From: Strigamia acuminata
Lineage: Eukaryota; Arthropoda; Chilopoda; Geophilomorpha; Linotaeniidae
Direction of reading: 5' to 3'
Assembly: GCA_949358305.1 (NCBI GenBank)
Contig: OX442316.1
Location: 16,430,001-16,494,000, forward strand
Length of the DNA: 64,000 nucleotides
The notes beneath the pieces are model-generated. The model saw nothing but the letters and a program-made list of their open reading frames with translations. It did not search any database and was not told the DNA's origin. This document shows, in pieces, positions 51,702 to 64,000 of the stretch; the stretch's first letter is position 1, and every line of letters starts with the position of its first letter. A program made the translations under genes and the position numbers.

Positions 51702-52407
51702 ATGTTTCCAGGCAACATCATTCAATTCATTCTACTAGCACTCTTAGTATTCTGTCTAACCTTTTTGTGGTTACTCATCACAACAAATATCTCGCGCAGC
51801 ACTGCAAATTACCAATCTTTCTTTGGAAAAAACAAGTAAACACAACATTTTAAATGTAAAATAGCCACTCGGTTTCATCTTCTCTACTCCTGCCAGAATC
51901 TTGTACACCGAAGAAAATCTTTCCGATTTCTACGACGCAGTTCAACCAGGAGATAAACTCAAATTTCCCCGAGGAAATTATTCGCATTATGCAATTTACA
52001 TCGGCGGATTCGAAGCAATCGAGCACGGCGTCGTTGAGCTGAATCCCGGAGAGGAGTACAATGTCGTAGGGGACATACTGAACACCGGACCAGGAAAAAA
52101 GTCAGGAAAGATAGAAATTAATTCGGTCGAAGATGCCCTGAACCGTCCAGGTGGAGGTACGATGCTCATAGACAACGAGATGGATCATTTACATCATCCT
52201 TTCAAGAACATCGTCGAACGAGCGATTCGAGCCTGTGTGGATCAACCTTTGGATGGAATATATTACAGCCTAGTCAGAAACAACTGCGAACAATTCGTAA
52301 ATGTAACGAGATATGGCGTCCATTACAGCGAGCAAGTACAGAAGGCAATGTTGGGTGTTGGAGCGGCAGGGTTGGCTGCGACAGCTTGGATTTCTTCTCG
52401 AAAATAA
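51702..52407 (+). CDS. PLAAT (HRASLS)/LRAT-domain acyltransferase 2, N-terminally anchored
   Basis: Two exons, 51702-51835 and 51897-52407 (GTAAAC donor, TGCCAG acceptor), 214 residues. Exon 1 encodes an N-terminal transmembrane segment (IIQFILLALLVFCLTFLWLL). Exon 2 holds the domain: YTEENLSDFYDAVQPGDKLK, NYSHYAIYIGGFEAIEHGVV (both His) and NNCEQFVNVTRYG (catalytic Cys; Gln replaces the His of NCEHF). A short hydrophobic C-terminus (GVGAAGLAATAWI) remains. Clearly a tandem paralogue of PLAAT 1 with a new N-terminal exon. Confidence 0.88.
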
Positions 52408-52440
52408 GAAAAATAGTCAAACTATCGTATTTCTTCCATT

Positions 52441-52543
52441 TTAAAGGCTATAGTTTACAATTCTGCGAAGCAAATTCAGAATTGAAAATTGCGAAACACT
52501 GCGATTGTGAACAACAATTCGCAGCATTGTAAACTAGCCTTAA
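52441..52543. mobile_element. Short TTAA-flanked MITE
   Basis: Ends TTAAAGGCTATAGTTTACAAT and ATTGTAAACTAGCCTTAA are inverted repeats bordered by TTAA, the piggyBac-type target. Length 103 bp. Confidence 0.6.
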
Positions 52544-52571
52544 AAGACGCACTTTTGTGCCTGTATATATC

Positions 52572-52925
52572 TCAAAAGGCTCGTTTACATTGTTGCGATA
52601 TTTAGCACGCGAAATGGTCACGCCCAAAAATACACATGAAAAAATTTGCTTCTCATTTTCTCAATGAAGCAAAGAGAAGTGATGAAGTGAAGTCTCGTTT
52701 CAGACGAGATTGTGCGAGAATCAATTGTGTAGTTGGTGACGACATACGCTATCTCGTCTGTCATTGGCCAAGGCGTGCAAACTTTCCAAGCGAAGCGAAA
52801 AAGTTGACTTCAAGTCTACTCTGAAATTTCGCGTGCGAAGGGTTGCCACATGAACTTTCACGCACGAAATTGTCACGTTCTCATCAATTCGAACGCAATT
52901 TTGCAACAATGTAAACAAGCCTTAA
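52572..52925. mobile_element. Longer MITE related to the previous one
   Basis: Ends aaggctcgtttacattgttgc and gcaacaatgtaaacaagcc are inverted repeats and share the AAGGCT-GTTTACA head of the 103-bp element. The right side has TTAA; the left is mutated (tcaa). Confidence 0.6.
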
Positions 52926-54944
52926 CAACAGGGTGCGTCATTCAATCGAATCAAAGAAATATGGTATGTTCTATTTTTATTTTATTTTTTATTTTGTTTT
53001 GTACTACTGTATGAAAAATTGTGTTCTTGTTTCTTCCTTATTCCCATGTTCAATTTCTTCATTAAACCTACCTCGCAGGTCGTGTTTTATTTAGTCATGC
53101 TCTATATTTAGTAAATACACATCAAGCACATTCATAAAGTCATTTAAACTTGTTTAGTTGCACACACCACCAGAGGGGCGCTCGAGTACTAGCAGCAGCG
53201 CAACTGTCAATTTCTTATTGTTTTCTAGACTGAACGAGCGGGCAGAGGGCCATTCAAGTAACGGAGAACATTCATTTTGTTTCGTTTTCCGTTTTAATTG
53301 CCCTAGAATAATAGCCGCGGCTACTGTTCAAGGGCGGCTCTTATTTCACACCTGCGCTCTCGACCGCGGCTAGTATTCGAGGGCGGCTACAATTCAAATG
53401 CGACTCTTAATTGAGCAAATACGATAATTTATGTTTTTCACCTCAATAAATAACTTCAATTCTTTGCCAACAGAGGGCGCCTGGATGAAGTAAAATCGCA
53501 GCAAAAACCGAGCGAGGAACCGTCTCCACGCTGCAACAAACTGTTTGATAACGCCTGAGAACCATCGCCATCTAGAAGCAAATTAATTAACCACAAAATA
53601 GTAAACTAGAATTAAAAAATACCAATTGCAGTCTTTTAACTTGTGCAAAAATGCACATTTTCTAACATATATTTAAGTTACAACCAGTCCATCGGTCATG
53701 TCACGGACCATCCTGCTCATAATCATATTTAGCTGCGATAAATACATTCGTTGTGTGTGAGCACGCAGCAGTTTGCAATAAATGTAGATATTATACAAAA
53801 CAGATTGTCCGATCATAAGAAACACAAATTAAAGCCAAACAATGGATAAATAAAATAAGCAAGTAACATCTGTCCCCGTTTCAATCAACCTCCATGAATA
53901 GAAGCTTAGAAAATGATAAATAAATAAATAAATAAAACTTAGAAAATGAATATCATTTTAATTCTAAGGTCCTTATCCTTATTACATCTCGCTTCGTGGA
54001 AATTTCCCGACACTTGTGACAGATATGACTTTACTGCCACTCTTATTCAACGACCGCACGGCATGTAAACACATTTACTAGCCATCTGAGATAAACAACA
54101 CTTAGTAGATAGAATTTCTCAATGCATCCACATAATACTTGATTAGGGCGTTACATTTGATCTCATTAGTGCGCGAGCTTATTATTTAAATCTGAATGCC
54201 AGCAGAAACAATTAATTAATTTGTTTACAAGCATCTGCTATTATGTATTCAGCTAAAATCAAGGAAGTTTGGAGATATGTTTCCACCAGTTTAAAAATCA
54301 TTAAAAATGACTTATTGGGTTTGGATTATAGAATTGTTTTTGGTGACGTTTACAATCTTACAAGTAAGTCAAATGAATAAAATGTGACTTATGATTTAAC
54401 GGTAAACGCACTGAATGCTTTATTCGCACGAGTAATTCACGATAATATATTTAGAGCAACGTGATTGGAGTGATTACGAGTCAAAGAGGGGGGGCTGTTT
54501 TAGCATTATGACTCTAAGAGGGAAATGAAAATGTTTCACTGCAATACACCGCATTAAGGCACATCCATAAAGCCATAACTATAAATAATTAAATAATGTT
54601 TTGGTGTTTAAATGTCGCGCGCATGTCCACTGTAACAGAAAACGGACTAAATCGCCATTTATATTTATATTTGTTGTTTACAATGCCAACAACTTTATGA
54701 ATGCACCTACTGATGTTTTGAAATAATAACAAGCAATGGCACTGATGACTTCTCTCTTAAGTTTGTAGAATTTGGTGATAAAGCGAAATGACTATAAAGC
54801 GGCCATTACGATGATATTCAAAATCATTGCTTTATTTTGTTTTATTTGGTACTGCAGAAGGTGGTGTCACAAAAAGATGATACAAAATGGAAATGATCAG
54901 ACTGTAAGTATGCAGGCACTAGCACTATTCACTTGTATGCAATA
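52926..54944. other. Intergenic with a possible isolated exon
   Basis: Degenerate gcggct repeats lie at 53315-53395. At 54243-54363 a 40-codon frame (MYSAKIKEVWRYVSTSLKII) ends at a good GTAAGT donor, but no next exon could be matched. No recognised gene. Confidence 0.25.
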
Positions 54945-55086
54945 ACCCAGCGGCCGGTCATTTTTGTCCCAATATATCACAGAACGATGGGAATGCATTT
55001 CGTAATACATTTTACAAATGTGTTATCATTTGCAAACCAACAACCCGCAAAAATGTATTACAAAATACATTCCCACGAACCCAAAT
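54945..55086. repeat. Dispersed repeat, short form
   Basis: Contains cgtaatacattttacaaa, catttgcaaacca and aaaatgtattacaaaatac, the same order as at 60178-60672, but without the expanded minisatellite between them. Confidence 0.6.
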
Positions 55087-57043
55087 GCAATTTTACTCCG
55101 TATTATTTCATTTATTTATTTATAGTCCGACGTCTGTGATTTTTATCCAAATAAATGAAAGACTGACTGTTTGTGGTGAATGCTTAGTGCAGACTGAATA
55201 TGCTATATTGCAAGGGAACTTATATACCAAGCGGGAGAGAAAAAAGGGTTTGCATCATAAGAAAAGACACAATATTACAATTTCTGCCCCTGAACACCTC
55301 ATCTTAATTTCCCTCTTCTTCTAAAGACGACAAGCATTTCTTCATTCCAACAACCTTATTTCCTCGCAAACCCACATTGGTCCACGAAACATGATTTACC
55401 CGGTCTATCTTTTAATACTGTTATTAGGGCAAGACGAGAGACCGGGTCAAGATTGATTGTGAGTTTGGGTAATAAAGCAATAAAACACTTTTGAAACATA
55501 CAAGACCTCAAGCGATCAGGTTTACTTCATGAGACGACTATACATGAGTTACAAAACAATAAACGAAACTAACATGACGTGCAATGACGCACAATTTCCT
55601 GCTAATGACACATTAAACACTGATTGGTTACACTAACATCGATGTCATTGAATCTCAATGGATTTTTATGCCACCCGGTAGATAAACTAAAAACATCTAA
55701 ACTGAAGAAAAGTTTTTTCGTCCACGACTGAACATGCTTACGTAGTTCAGAATCTGTCTACGCAACCCCCAAAAAAGCAATAACACAAACGACACCCAAT
55801 GACACATGTTAATCCATTGATCAAGCTGAGAGGACATCCTGTCCCGTCCTGTCCACACCAGACAAATCACACACAAGATAAGGAATGGGCGGTGACTTTG
55901 AGGAGAGAGAGAAATGGGTGATGAAGTAAGTGCAGGGAAGAGAAATGGGGCAGGAATCTAGGGGGAAATAATTGAGTTGGCACGTGCCCGGATGACATTC
56001 ATCAAGAACCAATCACATTGTCTGTGCAGCACAACAAAACGACCACCTCCATTCCCTCTTCCTCCACGCAATTGTAAATGTTGTGCAGTAAAAATTCATG
56101 AAGCAAACAAACGAGAGGAAGAGGAAAAAGGCAACTTGTCCTGTTTTCATTGGCCACTGCCATTACATTAGAAGAAAACATTATCCGCTGCAAAAATGCT
56201 TTTCTTTGCACATGGACACGTTCCCACCATCTATTATCAAACGAAACACACAACACAACCGTTTGTGGATGGGACCTCGTTTAGTGACACAAATTCCATT
56301 ACGAGGCGAACTACGTTCCTATAAATAATTTCTTGCGGGATAAAAAGAAGGAAAAAATAAACATCAGACTTTTTCGCCGAATGACACGTGATGAGTGTCG
56401 CCTGCCAGCACCAGAAGGCGCCAGTCAAGAGATTAATAAAATGGTAATGAAGACAATGACAAATGGACAACTGGAGTCACCGAGTTGGACGCGTGAGAGA
56501 GAAAAAGTTTCGTCTTTAAACGTCATGGAAATGAGTAAATCCTTTCATTTGCACGTTCGGTTGACAGAGGGCCCTGACAATTCCACAATTTCTATCTGTG
56601 AACGAGTCAACTTTTCTGTGCTTTGGTGTTCTGTACCGGATATTGGCTTTTCGCGCTATGCAAAGCTCTCGCTTAAAGATCAAATGCTCGTGTGTCGCGA
56701 CAAGTGAGTTTAATTGTCAACGGCGTGGCAGCAACTTGTGCGCGGATGCCAAAAGTGATGCGGATAATCCGGAGCAAGATCTGCGTTTTGTTGCGCGGAT
56801 TATTGTGTCGAGTGGAGACGTTGGTTGAGCAAACACGGTGGTGTGGTTGTGGTTGGCTTGTTTTTGTTTAAGTCGATGGGTTTTGGCATTTAGACAGACG
56901 TGCGTTTTGTTTCGTGTGGTAAACAAGTTGGCATGTGTCGTTATTGTTTTGCTCGTTTCTAAATGATGATGATTAAGTATTGGGTGGAAAAAATTGAGTT
57001 TGGCCCGTCGTTTCTTCTGGGTTTATATTTGGCAGGTAATTTA
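55087..57043. other. Intergenic
   Basis: Moderate GC with several short open frames around 56330-56830, none with a recognised domain or convincing splice context. Confidence 0.3.
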
Positions 57044-57890
57044 TGGTGGTTGAGTATTCATTGATGGATTTGATGGAATTGTTGTAGAATTGATGGAATT
57101 GTTGTAGAATTGATGGAATTGTTGTAGAATTGATGGAATTGTTGTAGAATTGATGGAATTGTTGTAGAATTGATGGCATTGTTGTAAATTTGCTGGATTT
57201 GTTGTAGATTTGCTGGATTTGCTGTGGATTTTCTGAATTTGCTGTAGATCTGATGGATGTGTTGTATATTTGATGTATTTGTTGTAGATTTGATGTATTT
57301 GCTGTAGAATTGATGGAATTGTTGTAAATTTGCTAGGTTTGTTGTAGATTTGCTGGATTTGCTGTAGATTTGCTGGATTTGCTGGATTTGCTGTAGATTT
57401 GCTGAATTTGCTGTAGATCTGATAGATGTGTTGTAGATTTGATGTATTTGCTGTAAATCTGATGGATTCGCTGTACATCTGATGGATTTGTTGTAGATCT
57501 TATGGATTTGCAGTAGATTTGATGATTTTGTTTTAGCTCTCATGGATTTGTTGTAGATGTGATGGGTTTGTTGTTTATTTGCTGTAAATTTGCTGGATTT
57601 AATTTAGATTTGATGTATTTGCTGTAGATTTGCTGGATTTAATTTAGATTTGATGTATTTGCTGTAGATTTGATGTATTTGCTGTAGATTTGATGTATTT
57701 GCTGTAGATTTGATGGATTTGCTGTAGATTTGATGGATTTGCTGTAGATTTGATGGATTTGCTGTAGATTTGATGATTTGCTGTAGATTTGATGATTTGC
57801 TGTAGATTTGATGGATTTGCTGTAGATTTGATGGATTTGCTGAATCTGCTGTAGATTTGCTGAATCTGCTGTAGATTTGTTACGATTTTA
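57044..57890. repeat. 20/21-bp minisatellite (ttgatggatttgctgtaga)
   Basis: About 40 tandem units of ttgatgGAATTgttgtagaa and variants with gatgTATTTgctgtag or ctgGATTTgctgtag. Five near-perfect units at 57070-57170 are the homogenised core. Long frames on the minus strand are a by-product. Confidence 0.88.
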
Positions 57891-60171
57891 TAGATCTAAA
57901 ATTCTGCAAGTGACTTTCGTTTTAACAAATTACCAAACTATCGAAAACACTTTGGAATACAGTATGTATTGATGAATTTTTAACCAGTTCTTTCTAAGCG
58001 GGTTTCCACTTTACTAAGCGCATTTGTAGCACCAGCGCCAGAGAGTAAAGCGATATTTCCAAGTCTAAAACACGAGACGTGTGCTAAACTTTCCCAAGTA
58101 CATTAATAATGAAGTCAAATCTGCTAAAAGACTTTAATTTAATCTTTATTTCCAGCAATAATTATTTCAGTGTGCTTCTCTTTGAAATGAATTTAGTGCA
58201 GAAAGAAAGCCAGTTTCGCTTGCCTAAAAGGGTTAAAAAGTAGTTAAGTTTGTGCATTCCACACCATTTTATGTCCGCAATTGGTCCCAAGGTGGTGCAT
58301 GGAAGCTGTGTCTTCATTAAGATGAAACAAGAAGATAGAAAAGAACAAAAAAAAATTCCCCACTAACATGTGGCTTGTTTAACGAGCAGGTTAAATGGCA
58401 AGTCCTCTCATCATTTGTTTTTAAAGGGAAATTCCCATTCAAGAAACAAAAAAAAAAAAAAAATTCTCCAATTGATTTAGGAACAAATTATTTAGTGAAT
58501 TCAATCACTAAGAGCATAAAAGAGAGTTTAAATTTGCCCTTTGCTCGAATTATCTGCTTCCTAATAACACAGCAAGTGAAAAATGTATGAGAAGCAGGAA
58601 TCACAAACCCCATAATTTTCTGCTACTCAAATCCACTTCCTCTATCCAAGTTGGAAACAAATCAAGTTTGTGCATTTTTTTTCTTCCATTTTTATCACTG
58701 CAATCAGATGGTCTTGCTTCATTTTCATCTTATTACACGTTTTAAAACAGAAAAAAAAGCTCCAATTTAAATGTATAAATATTAATAATCCAAACTTACA
58801 TTATTTTCCCCTTGCCCCCCCCCCCCCAAAAAAAAAATAAAAAAAAATAAAAGAAGTGAAAATAATAAATTCAAATTAAAGTTGTATATACTGTATAAGT
58901 AATTTAGTTTATTCATATGCAGCAACTGCAGAGCATGTAAAACCCAAGTGTTATACAGCTTTCATGTAATTGGCATTATTTATGTATGTGTAGTGATTCA
59001 AACATCAAGTTGGGAAATCTAGTTGAACAGAACAGCAAGGTCAGAGTTCCCACAATGCCAGTAATGTGCAAAAAACAAGTTCATCATTGGGGTCAATGGA
59101 GACAAGATTAACCTGTTATTATCAATTAGTTATGTGTGGTGGATAGTGGCAATTTGACTGTTTTGTTTGCAACATCTGGGAGACTTAGCAGATTTTCTTT
59201 AAGGTGAGCTCATTAGTTTGAGCAAATTTGGGGTTCAACTCAGCACTGACTTCATTGCTGGTCAAAGGTCAGTCGCCAAGTTGGTCCACCAGGGGTTATT
59301 AGGGTTTTTAATGCGTAGAAGAATAGTAAATCACTTAATGAGTTGACTCGAAGAAGTGAATTCTCAATTGAACACACTAAAAACTGAACTGAACTAAAAA
59401 GATGGCTGCCTGCAACGTGCGGTAACGATAGCCAATAGCCGGTGCGCAAGAGATACGTCACTTCTATTATCTGTGTTTCCTAGTTGGCGTGAACTAGAGG
59501 TTACAAACCTTCTTAATCTTAATCCTCATATCTGAATTCTTTCAAGTTGACTTCTCAGAGATTTGATGTAAAAAACGTCATGTCCTGTTTGGAGATGTCG
59601 TTTCGTCTTTCGAAGATTGAATACTGATAAACAAATCGACAACAGCGAAAGATACAAAACTAATGCCATCTTGGAAACGTTTGAGAAACATTTAGAGACA
59701 CCATTCCATACTTTTCTGCTATAAAGCACATGCCCCAACCAGCATAAAAAGTTTGTCATATAATTCTCCAGAATGCAAAAGAAAAAATAATAATAAAAAA
59801 CAAGTAAAAGACAACTTGACATTAATGAGCAGAAAAACATGAGACATAAACATGCTAAGTAGCTCCACTAAGTGTATGGCACATTTTTCTTGAACATATA
59901 AGGGACAATGAACAACTTTTTCATGTCATTGTGCTCTGTGGAGTGAAATCCAGTGGCTATATGAGCAATACAAGAATTCCTCATGGAGCATTCCACATGG
60001 CTCAAAAATATATTTTACAATATCTTGTTTTTCACTTAACGCATTTTGCAGAATTGAGTACTGTATATTATTTGTATACATTAAAATAATGCATTTCATA
60101 ATACAATTGAAAAATGCATTTGAAAATGCATTCATACTCGACAAATATTAATATTGAGAATGTAAGTAAAA
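57891..60171. other. Intergenic
   Basis: AT-rich, poly-A and poly-C runs near 58445 and 58817. No gene, RNA or element recognised. Confidence 0.4.
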
Positions 60172-60672
60172 ATATTTCGTAATACATTTTACAAAATTGT
60201 ACAAAATTGTACAAAATTGTACAAAATTTTTACAAAATTGTACAAAATTGTACAAAATTTTTACAAAATTTTTACAAAATTGTACAAAATTGAACAAAAT
60301 TGTACAAAATTGTACAAAATTGTACAAAATTTTTACAAAATTGTACAAAATTTTTACAAAATTGTACAAAATTTTTACAAAATTGTACAAAATTTTTACA
60401 AAATTGTACAAAATTTTTACAAAATTGTACAAAATTTTTACAAAATTGTACAAAATTTTTACAAAATTGTACAAAATTTTTACAAAATTGTACAAAATTT
60501 TTACAAAATTGTACAAAATTTTTACAAAATTGTACAAAATTTTTACAAAATTGTACAAATTTTTTACAAAATTGTACAAAATGCTACAAAATTTTACAAG
60601 ATATATTACATTTGCAAACCAATGGCAAGCAAAAATGTATTACAAAATGCATTCTCGCAATATATTTCATAA
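60172..60672. repeat. 21-bp minisatellite inside a dispersed repeat
   Basis: About 20 units of acaaaattgtacaaaattttt between cgtaatacattttacaaa and catttgcaaacca. Flanks match 54990-55080, so the array grew inside a copy of that repeat. Every half unit is about 10-11 bp with an A-tract. Confidence 0.88.
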
Positions 60673-63600
60673 TACTTTGCAATAGGCCTACATTCTAATA
60701 CAATAGCAATAAATTTATGAACCATGTGTGCTGCATCAATTTCTCTTCTCCATCCAAAAAAAATGCAATTATAATCACAAAACTTTATTAACATCATGAT
60801 AAATTTCTCCTTTGAAGCTCCCATCCCCATTTCCCATCCCCATTTCTATTACAATCAGAATCAAAATTTAATTAGGCCTAAACTCGACTGAAATGAATAC
60901 GAGCACTGAGCAGACTCTTGTACAGTTTAAAGAGCTCTAATGAAAAGGAGTTTAATGGTAATATCAATTCAATTTGTAAGACATGAGCACAATGTTGTAT
61001 CAAATTTCAATGCCATGAAACTTGCAGTTTAAGTTAATTGGAAACTCACTTCTGTTGCTATTGCACTTAATTTCACTAGTAATTATACTGTATAATTGGC
61101 TCTCCCAACTATTGATGTTGCATGCAGAGAAGGCAAATGGTGTGAGCAAGGGATGGCGTTCCAAGCTCTATAAAATGTGCAAGAGAAGTTTAAAAGGTGG
61201 AATCATAAAAAAAACTGCAGAGAAACAAAGGCAAAAGCCAAGCAGGGACATAAATGTTGCACTTTCTCAGCTTTTATTTCCTAACATTCAAAATTCATGA
61301 GGACAATTTTCTGACACGAGAAACAACTTTTTCGACAACAAATCTCGTAATTTCTTCATACACTTTTTCCTTTCTGTTTTATTTCTTTTTTAAGATTGGA
61401 AAATATTAAAAAGGGGAGGACAAAAACAAAATGGATTTTTTTCTACCTCTTATCTTCAATAGACAAAACCCTAAGGCTTCACAACTTGACTCAAGGGGGT
61501 CCCCAACAAGACGACGTGTGTTGAATATGTCCAAAATGGAGGTCATATATGACATGGTTATAACTTTTCTGGATAGTTTTTTATTGGCCTTAAAGGTAAG
61601 CTAACATACGGAGCGCCGTTATCTTTTAGTGTGGATTTAGATTGGGTGCAGATCTCCAAGTAGACAATTAAAATTCTCCTGGGCTCCACGAGAGGGCTCC
61701 ATCCTGGAGTCGTCTCTGATTCTTCCAAATAGAGAACTATCGGTGAATCAGAGCCGGTCTCAGCAATTGCGGGCCCCAATTTGGGACATTTTGGCGACGT
61801 CTCCTGGGCATGTCGTGACTGGACATTTTTGGCAATGTTCGTAGAAATTTTAGCAATTTTGCACTTTTGGATTTGTCACGTGGTTTCAGTTCCACCTATT
61901 AGTCTACGAGCGTCATCCCGTGCGGTTAAAAAGTATATTTTACAATATATTGCTTTTTGGTTAATGCATTACAAAATGTGTAGCACTTCGGGAAATTAAG
62001 TGTGTTATTGGTAAATTATACAGAGGCGTGACTACAGATTTTGAGGCCCGAGGCAAAATTAAAAATGGCGTCCCCCCCTAAAAATTATAAATGGTGAGAA
62101 TTTTTAAAATTATGCAATGAGGCTTTAAATCTGAGATTCAGAATAGTGTGTATTAACTAAAGATGTAATTCGTGTTCTAACAGTGGCCAAGAACAGGTCA
62201 GCCATTACGGTCATCAAAATTACAAGTGAACTTTATTCTGGTGCTTTTACATAGGTGGTGCTGGGGGTACAGCGCTCCTGACAAGCTGTCAATCAAACAC
62301 AAGTTATGCAGTAAGGCTAAAAACACAGCACAGAAAGTGGTTCCCAAACTTTGTCGATTCACGACGCACTATCAAACCTGTAATTGACTGCAACCCTTTC
62401 TTCTTTTAACCAAGAATACGTCAAGAAGTTTAACTTCTGCCGTGCGGCCATAAGCACACGTTCTTTTTCGACTTCTAAACCTGATGTTTAGAAAGTCTAA
62501 TAAAACGGTCATGTCCGTCGGTCCGTGCACTTCCGGCTTATTCATTACACTATGACGTCATTTCCGGAAGAAGTTTGTAATATGAAAATCACACTACTTA
62601 GACGTGCGCGACATCTACAGAGTATATCGCACTTTTGCGACTTCGACGTCTACATCGAGGTTTAGAAGTCTAATATAATATGTAATGCGTCCATGCATTA
62701 TAGATGTTTACTTGTTTTCTATATACTTTCATAATTTTTGTATTTGTTACGGCTCAAATACTAATTTAACTAATTTAACTTACCGGACTTCCTAATTGGT
62801 CAAATAAAAGTTGCACAATTTGTGTAGTTGAAAAGTCGAAAAGTGAATTCCAACAGTTCTAAATATCACCTCCGGTGTTTGAATTTATCGCCTTTACTTC
62901 TTAACTTTCTTTTCAAATTTGTATCGCTGAGATTTTGCAGTTTTTGCCATTTCCTCATTGAATTCCTTCTTCGCCCGTATCACTTCATCTCACATGCCAC
63001 TTCATTACATTTCCTCACACTTGTCTCTTATTTTCACCAAAAAAAAGCATCACAAAGTGAATTTCCTTTCAATATGTTCATTAAGACTTTACTGCCATCG
63101 ATTTTCCTTTTATTGCAAAGATAAAAAAAAATCTCACATGCAATTTAAAATTCCCCACATTGTTCTTCCTTCCCCTCCCATAACTGATTTCCATCTTGTA
63201 GACTGATTCAAATTTCACTCACCAGGCTTCGTTAAATTCGATTAAATGGCGTCGGCAACGCCATTTTAATGGCAGAAAAGAGAGAGATTATTTTTCATAG
63301 TGAAAAGAAAAAGAAAAAGAAAAAAAAAAACTTATAAATAAAAAAATAGAGCAAAATCACCTGTGCAAACCCCCTGGTGACAAAAGGGAGAATTAAAAGC
63401 TTCCATTATGCCCATTGCATGGATGACGATAAAAATTTTTAATAGGAAAATAAAACTCGTCCCTGGAGACAGATTCTTATCGCGGATCCCACGTCGTTTA
63501 CTTCATAGACACACAAAGGATTTTCACTCATGCAATTTGCACTGCTCTGTTCTGTTGGAAATTGATTTTCATTTAGAGGGCGCTGCAGTATCAACCAAAG

Positions 63601-63689
63601 AAACATTCCTTCTTATTTTCAATTTGCAACTCCGATAATTCGCTTTACAAATAAGGGGCTCCATTAAATGCACGATTCTGTGATCTTCT
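60673..63689. other. Intergenic
   Basis: Pieces of the dispersed repeat recur near 61930-61980 (tatattttacaatatattgc). At 62400-62700 a GC-richer stretch with repeated acttctaaa/gtttagaa motifs may be a decayed foldback. No gene is recognised. Confidence 0.35.
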
Positions 63690-63955
63690 GATTCGATTTT
63701 ACATCATTTTTCAACATTTTCTGCCATAAAGTTTGATCCACGGTCAGTGATTAATTGTCATGACATTGCGCGTCGTAAGATGATATTACGCACAAATGCT
63801 TTCACCGCTGTATCTGCTTTCTGATTCGGCATTGGAATTGCTTCTGCATAGCAAGATAAATTATCAGTAAATAAAAGTCTTTATACTTATGATTTTGCAA
63901 GGAAACTGCTAATGGTCCAAGAATATTTATCACAACAAAATTTAAGACTGCGATT
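63690..63955 (-). pseudogene. Retrotransposon integrase fragment, decayed
   Basis: Minus-strand translation shows VVINILGPLAVSLQNHKY, then after a frameshift YAEAIPMPNQKADTAVKAFV and, past an in-frame stop, LITDRGSNFMAE. These are the first and second catalytic regions of a gypsy-type integrase core (the first Asp appears as Asn). One frameshift and at least one stop make it dead. It may continue beyond the window. Confidence 0.75.
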
Positions 63956-64000
63956 TGTGATTTGCGATTGGCTGAAAATCAAGAAAATCAAGAAAAGCAA

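Noticed and set aside
56333-56828. Plus-strand open frames near 56.3-56.8 kb as a gene
   Set aside because: No recognised motif, no convincing start or splice context, and frames overlap each other.

Overview
This is a eukaryotic (animal) window. The genes have short introns with GT-AG ends, spliced signal-peptide genes, RNA polymerase III-type tRNA genes and AT-rich intergenic DNA full of MITEs and LTR retroelements. The gene content (spliced STK16-type kinase, DHRS4-type reductase, PLAAT/LRAT acyltransferases) and the many small secreted cationic peptides suggest an invertebrate, most likely an arthropod. I cannot name the species.

Layout. 1-0.2 kb: last exon of a peroxisomal DHRS4-like reductase, then two inverted-repeat MITEs. 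1.2-30.5 kb: a minus-strand tandem array of about 16 small-peptide gene copies, interrupted at 13.6-28.6 kb by nested LTR retroelements. 31.5-33.4 kb: a complete seven-exon STK16-like kinase. 33.7-47.4 kb: three unrelated-looking, GC-rich, secreted low-complexity proteins on the minus strand. Among them lie a giant foldback element, a retroelement scar and a cluster of tRNA-Val genes. 49.4-52.4 kb: two PLAAT-family (NlpC/P60-LRAT fold) acyltransferases on the plus strand. 52.4-64 kb: essentially gene-free DNA with TTAA-flanked MITEs, two 20/21-bp minisatellites and a decayed integrase fragment at the edge.

The peptide array is the main discovery candidate. Each copy has three exons: (1) signal peptide, (2) acidic propeptide, (3) cationic mature peptide. 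Both introns are in phase 1. The exon 2/3 junction falls inside a furin-type site (R, then X-K-R). Mature parts come in three styles: a bare two-cysteine hairpin (about 18 residues, C-x8-C with a [RK/H]-P-N-S turn); an amphipathic or glycine-rich N-terminal segment joined to the same hairpin; and a proline/arginine/tryptophan-rich segment ending in a small Cys loop. The two propeptide lineages (here A, with an LDELEALEAFADNQ core, and B, with repeated NQDD-type blocks) alternate and have been duplicated in blocks. Conserved promoter boxes lie about 100-140 bp before the ATGs. The whole looks like a host-defence (antimicrobial) peptide locus that diversifies by swapping terminal exons. The function is inferred from architecture and has not been tested.

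The nested retroelements are also informative. A TG...CA LTR (4-bp target duplication ctct) inserted between the promoter and the coding part of one array copy. A 14.0-kb Ty3/gypsy element (4-bp duplication tggg, two 1592-bp LTRs that look identical) then inserted into that LTR. The young element has a textbook -1 frameshift site between gag and pol, a tRNA-Gln primer site, an unusual cysteine-rich third ORF in place of a recognisable env, and five hairpin repeats inside each LTR.
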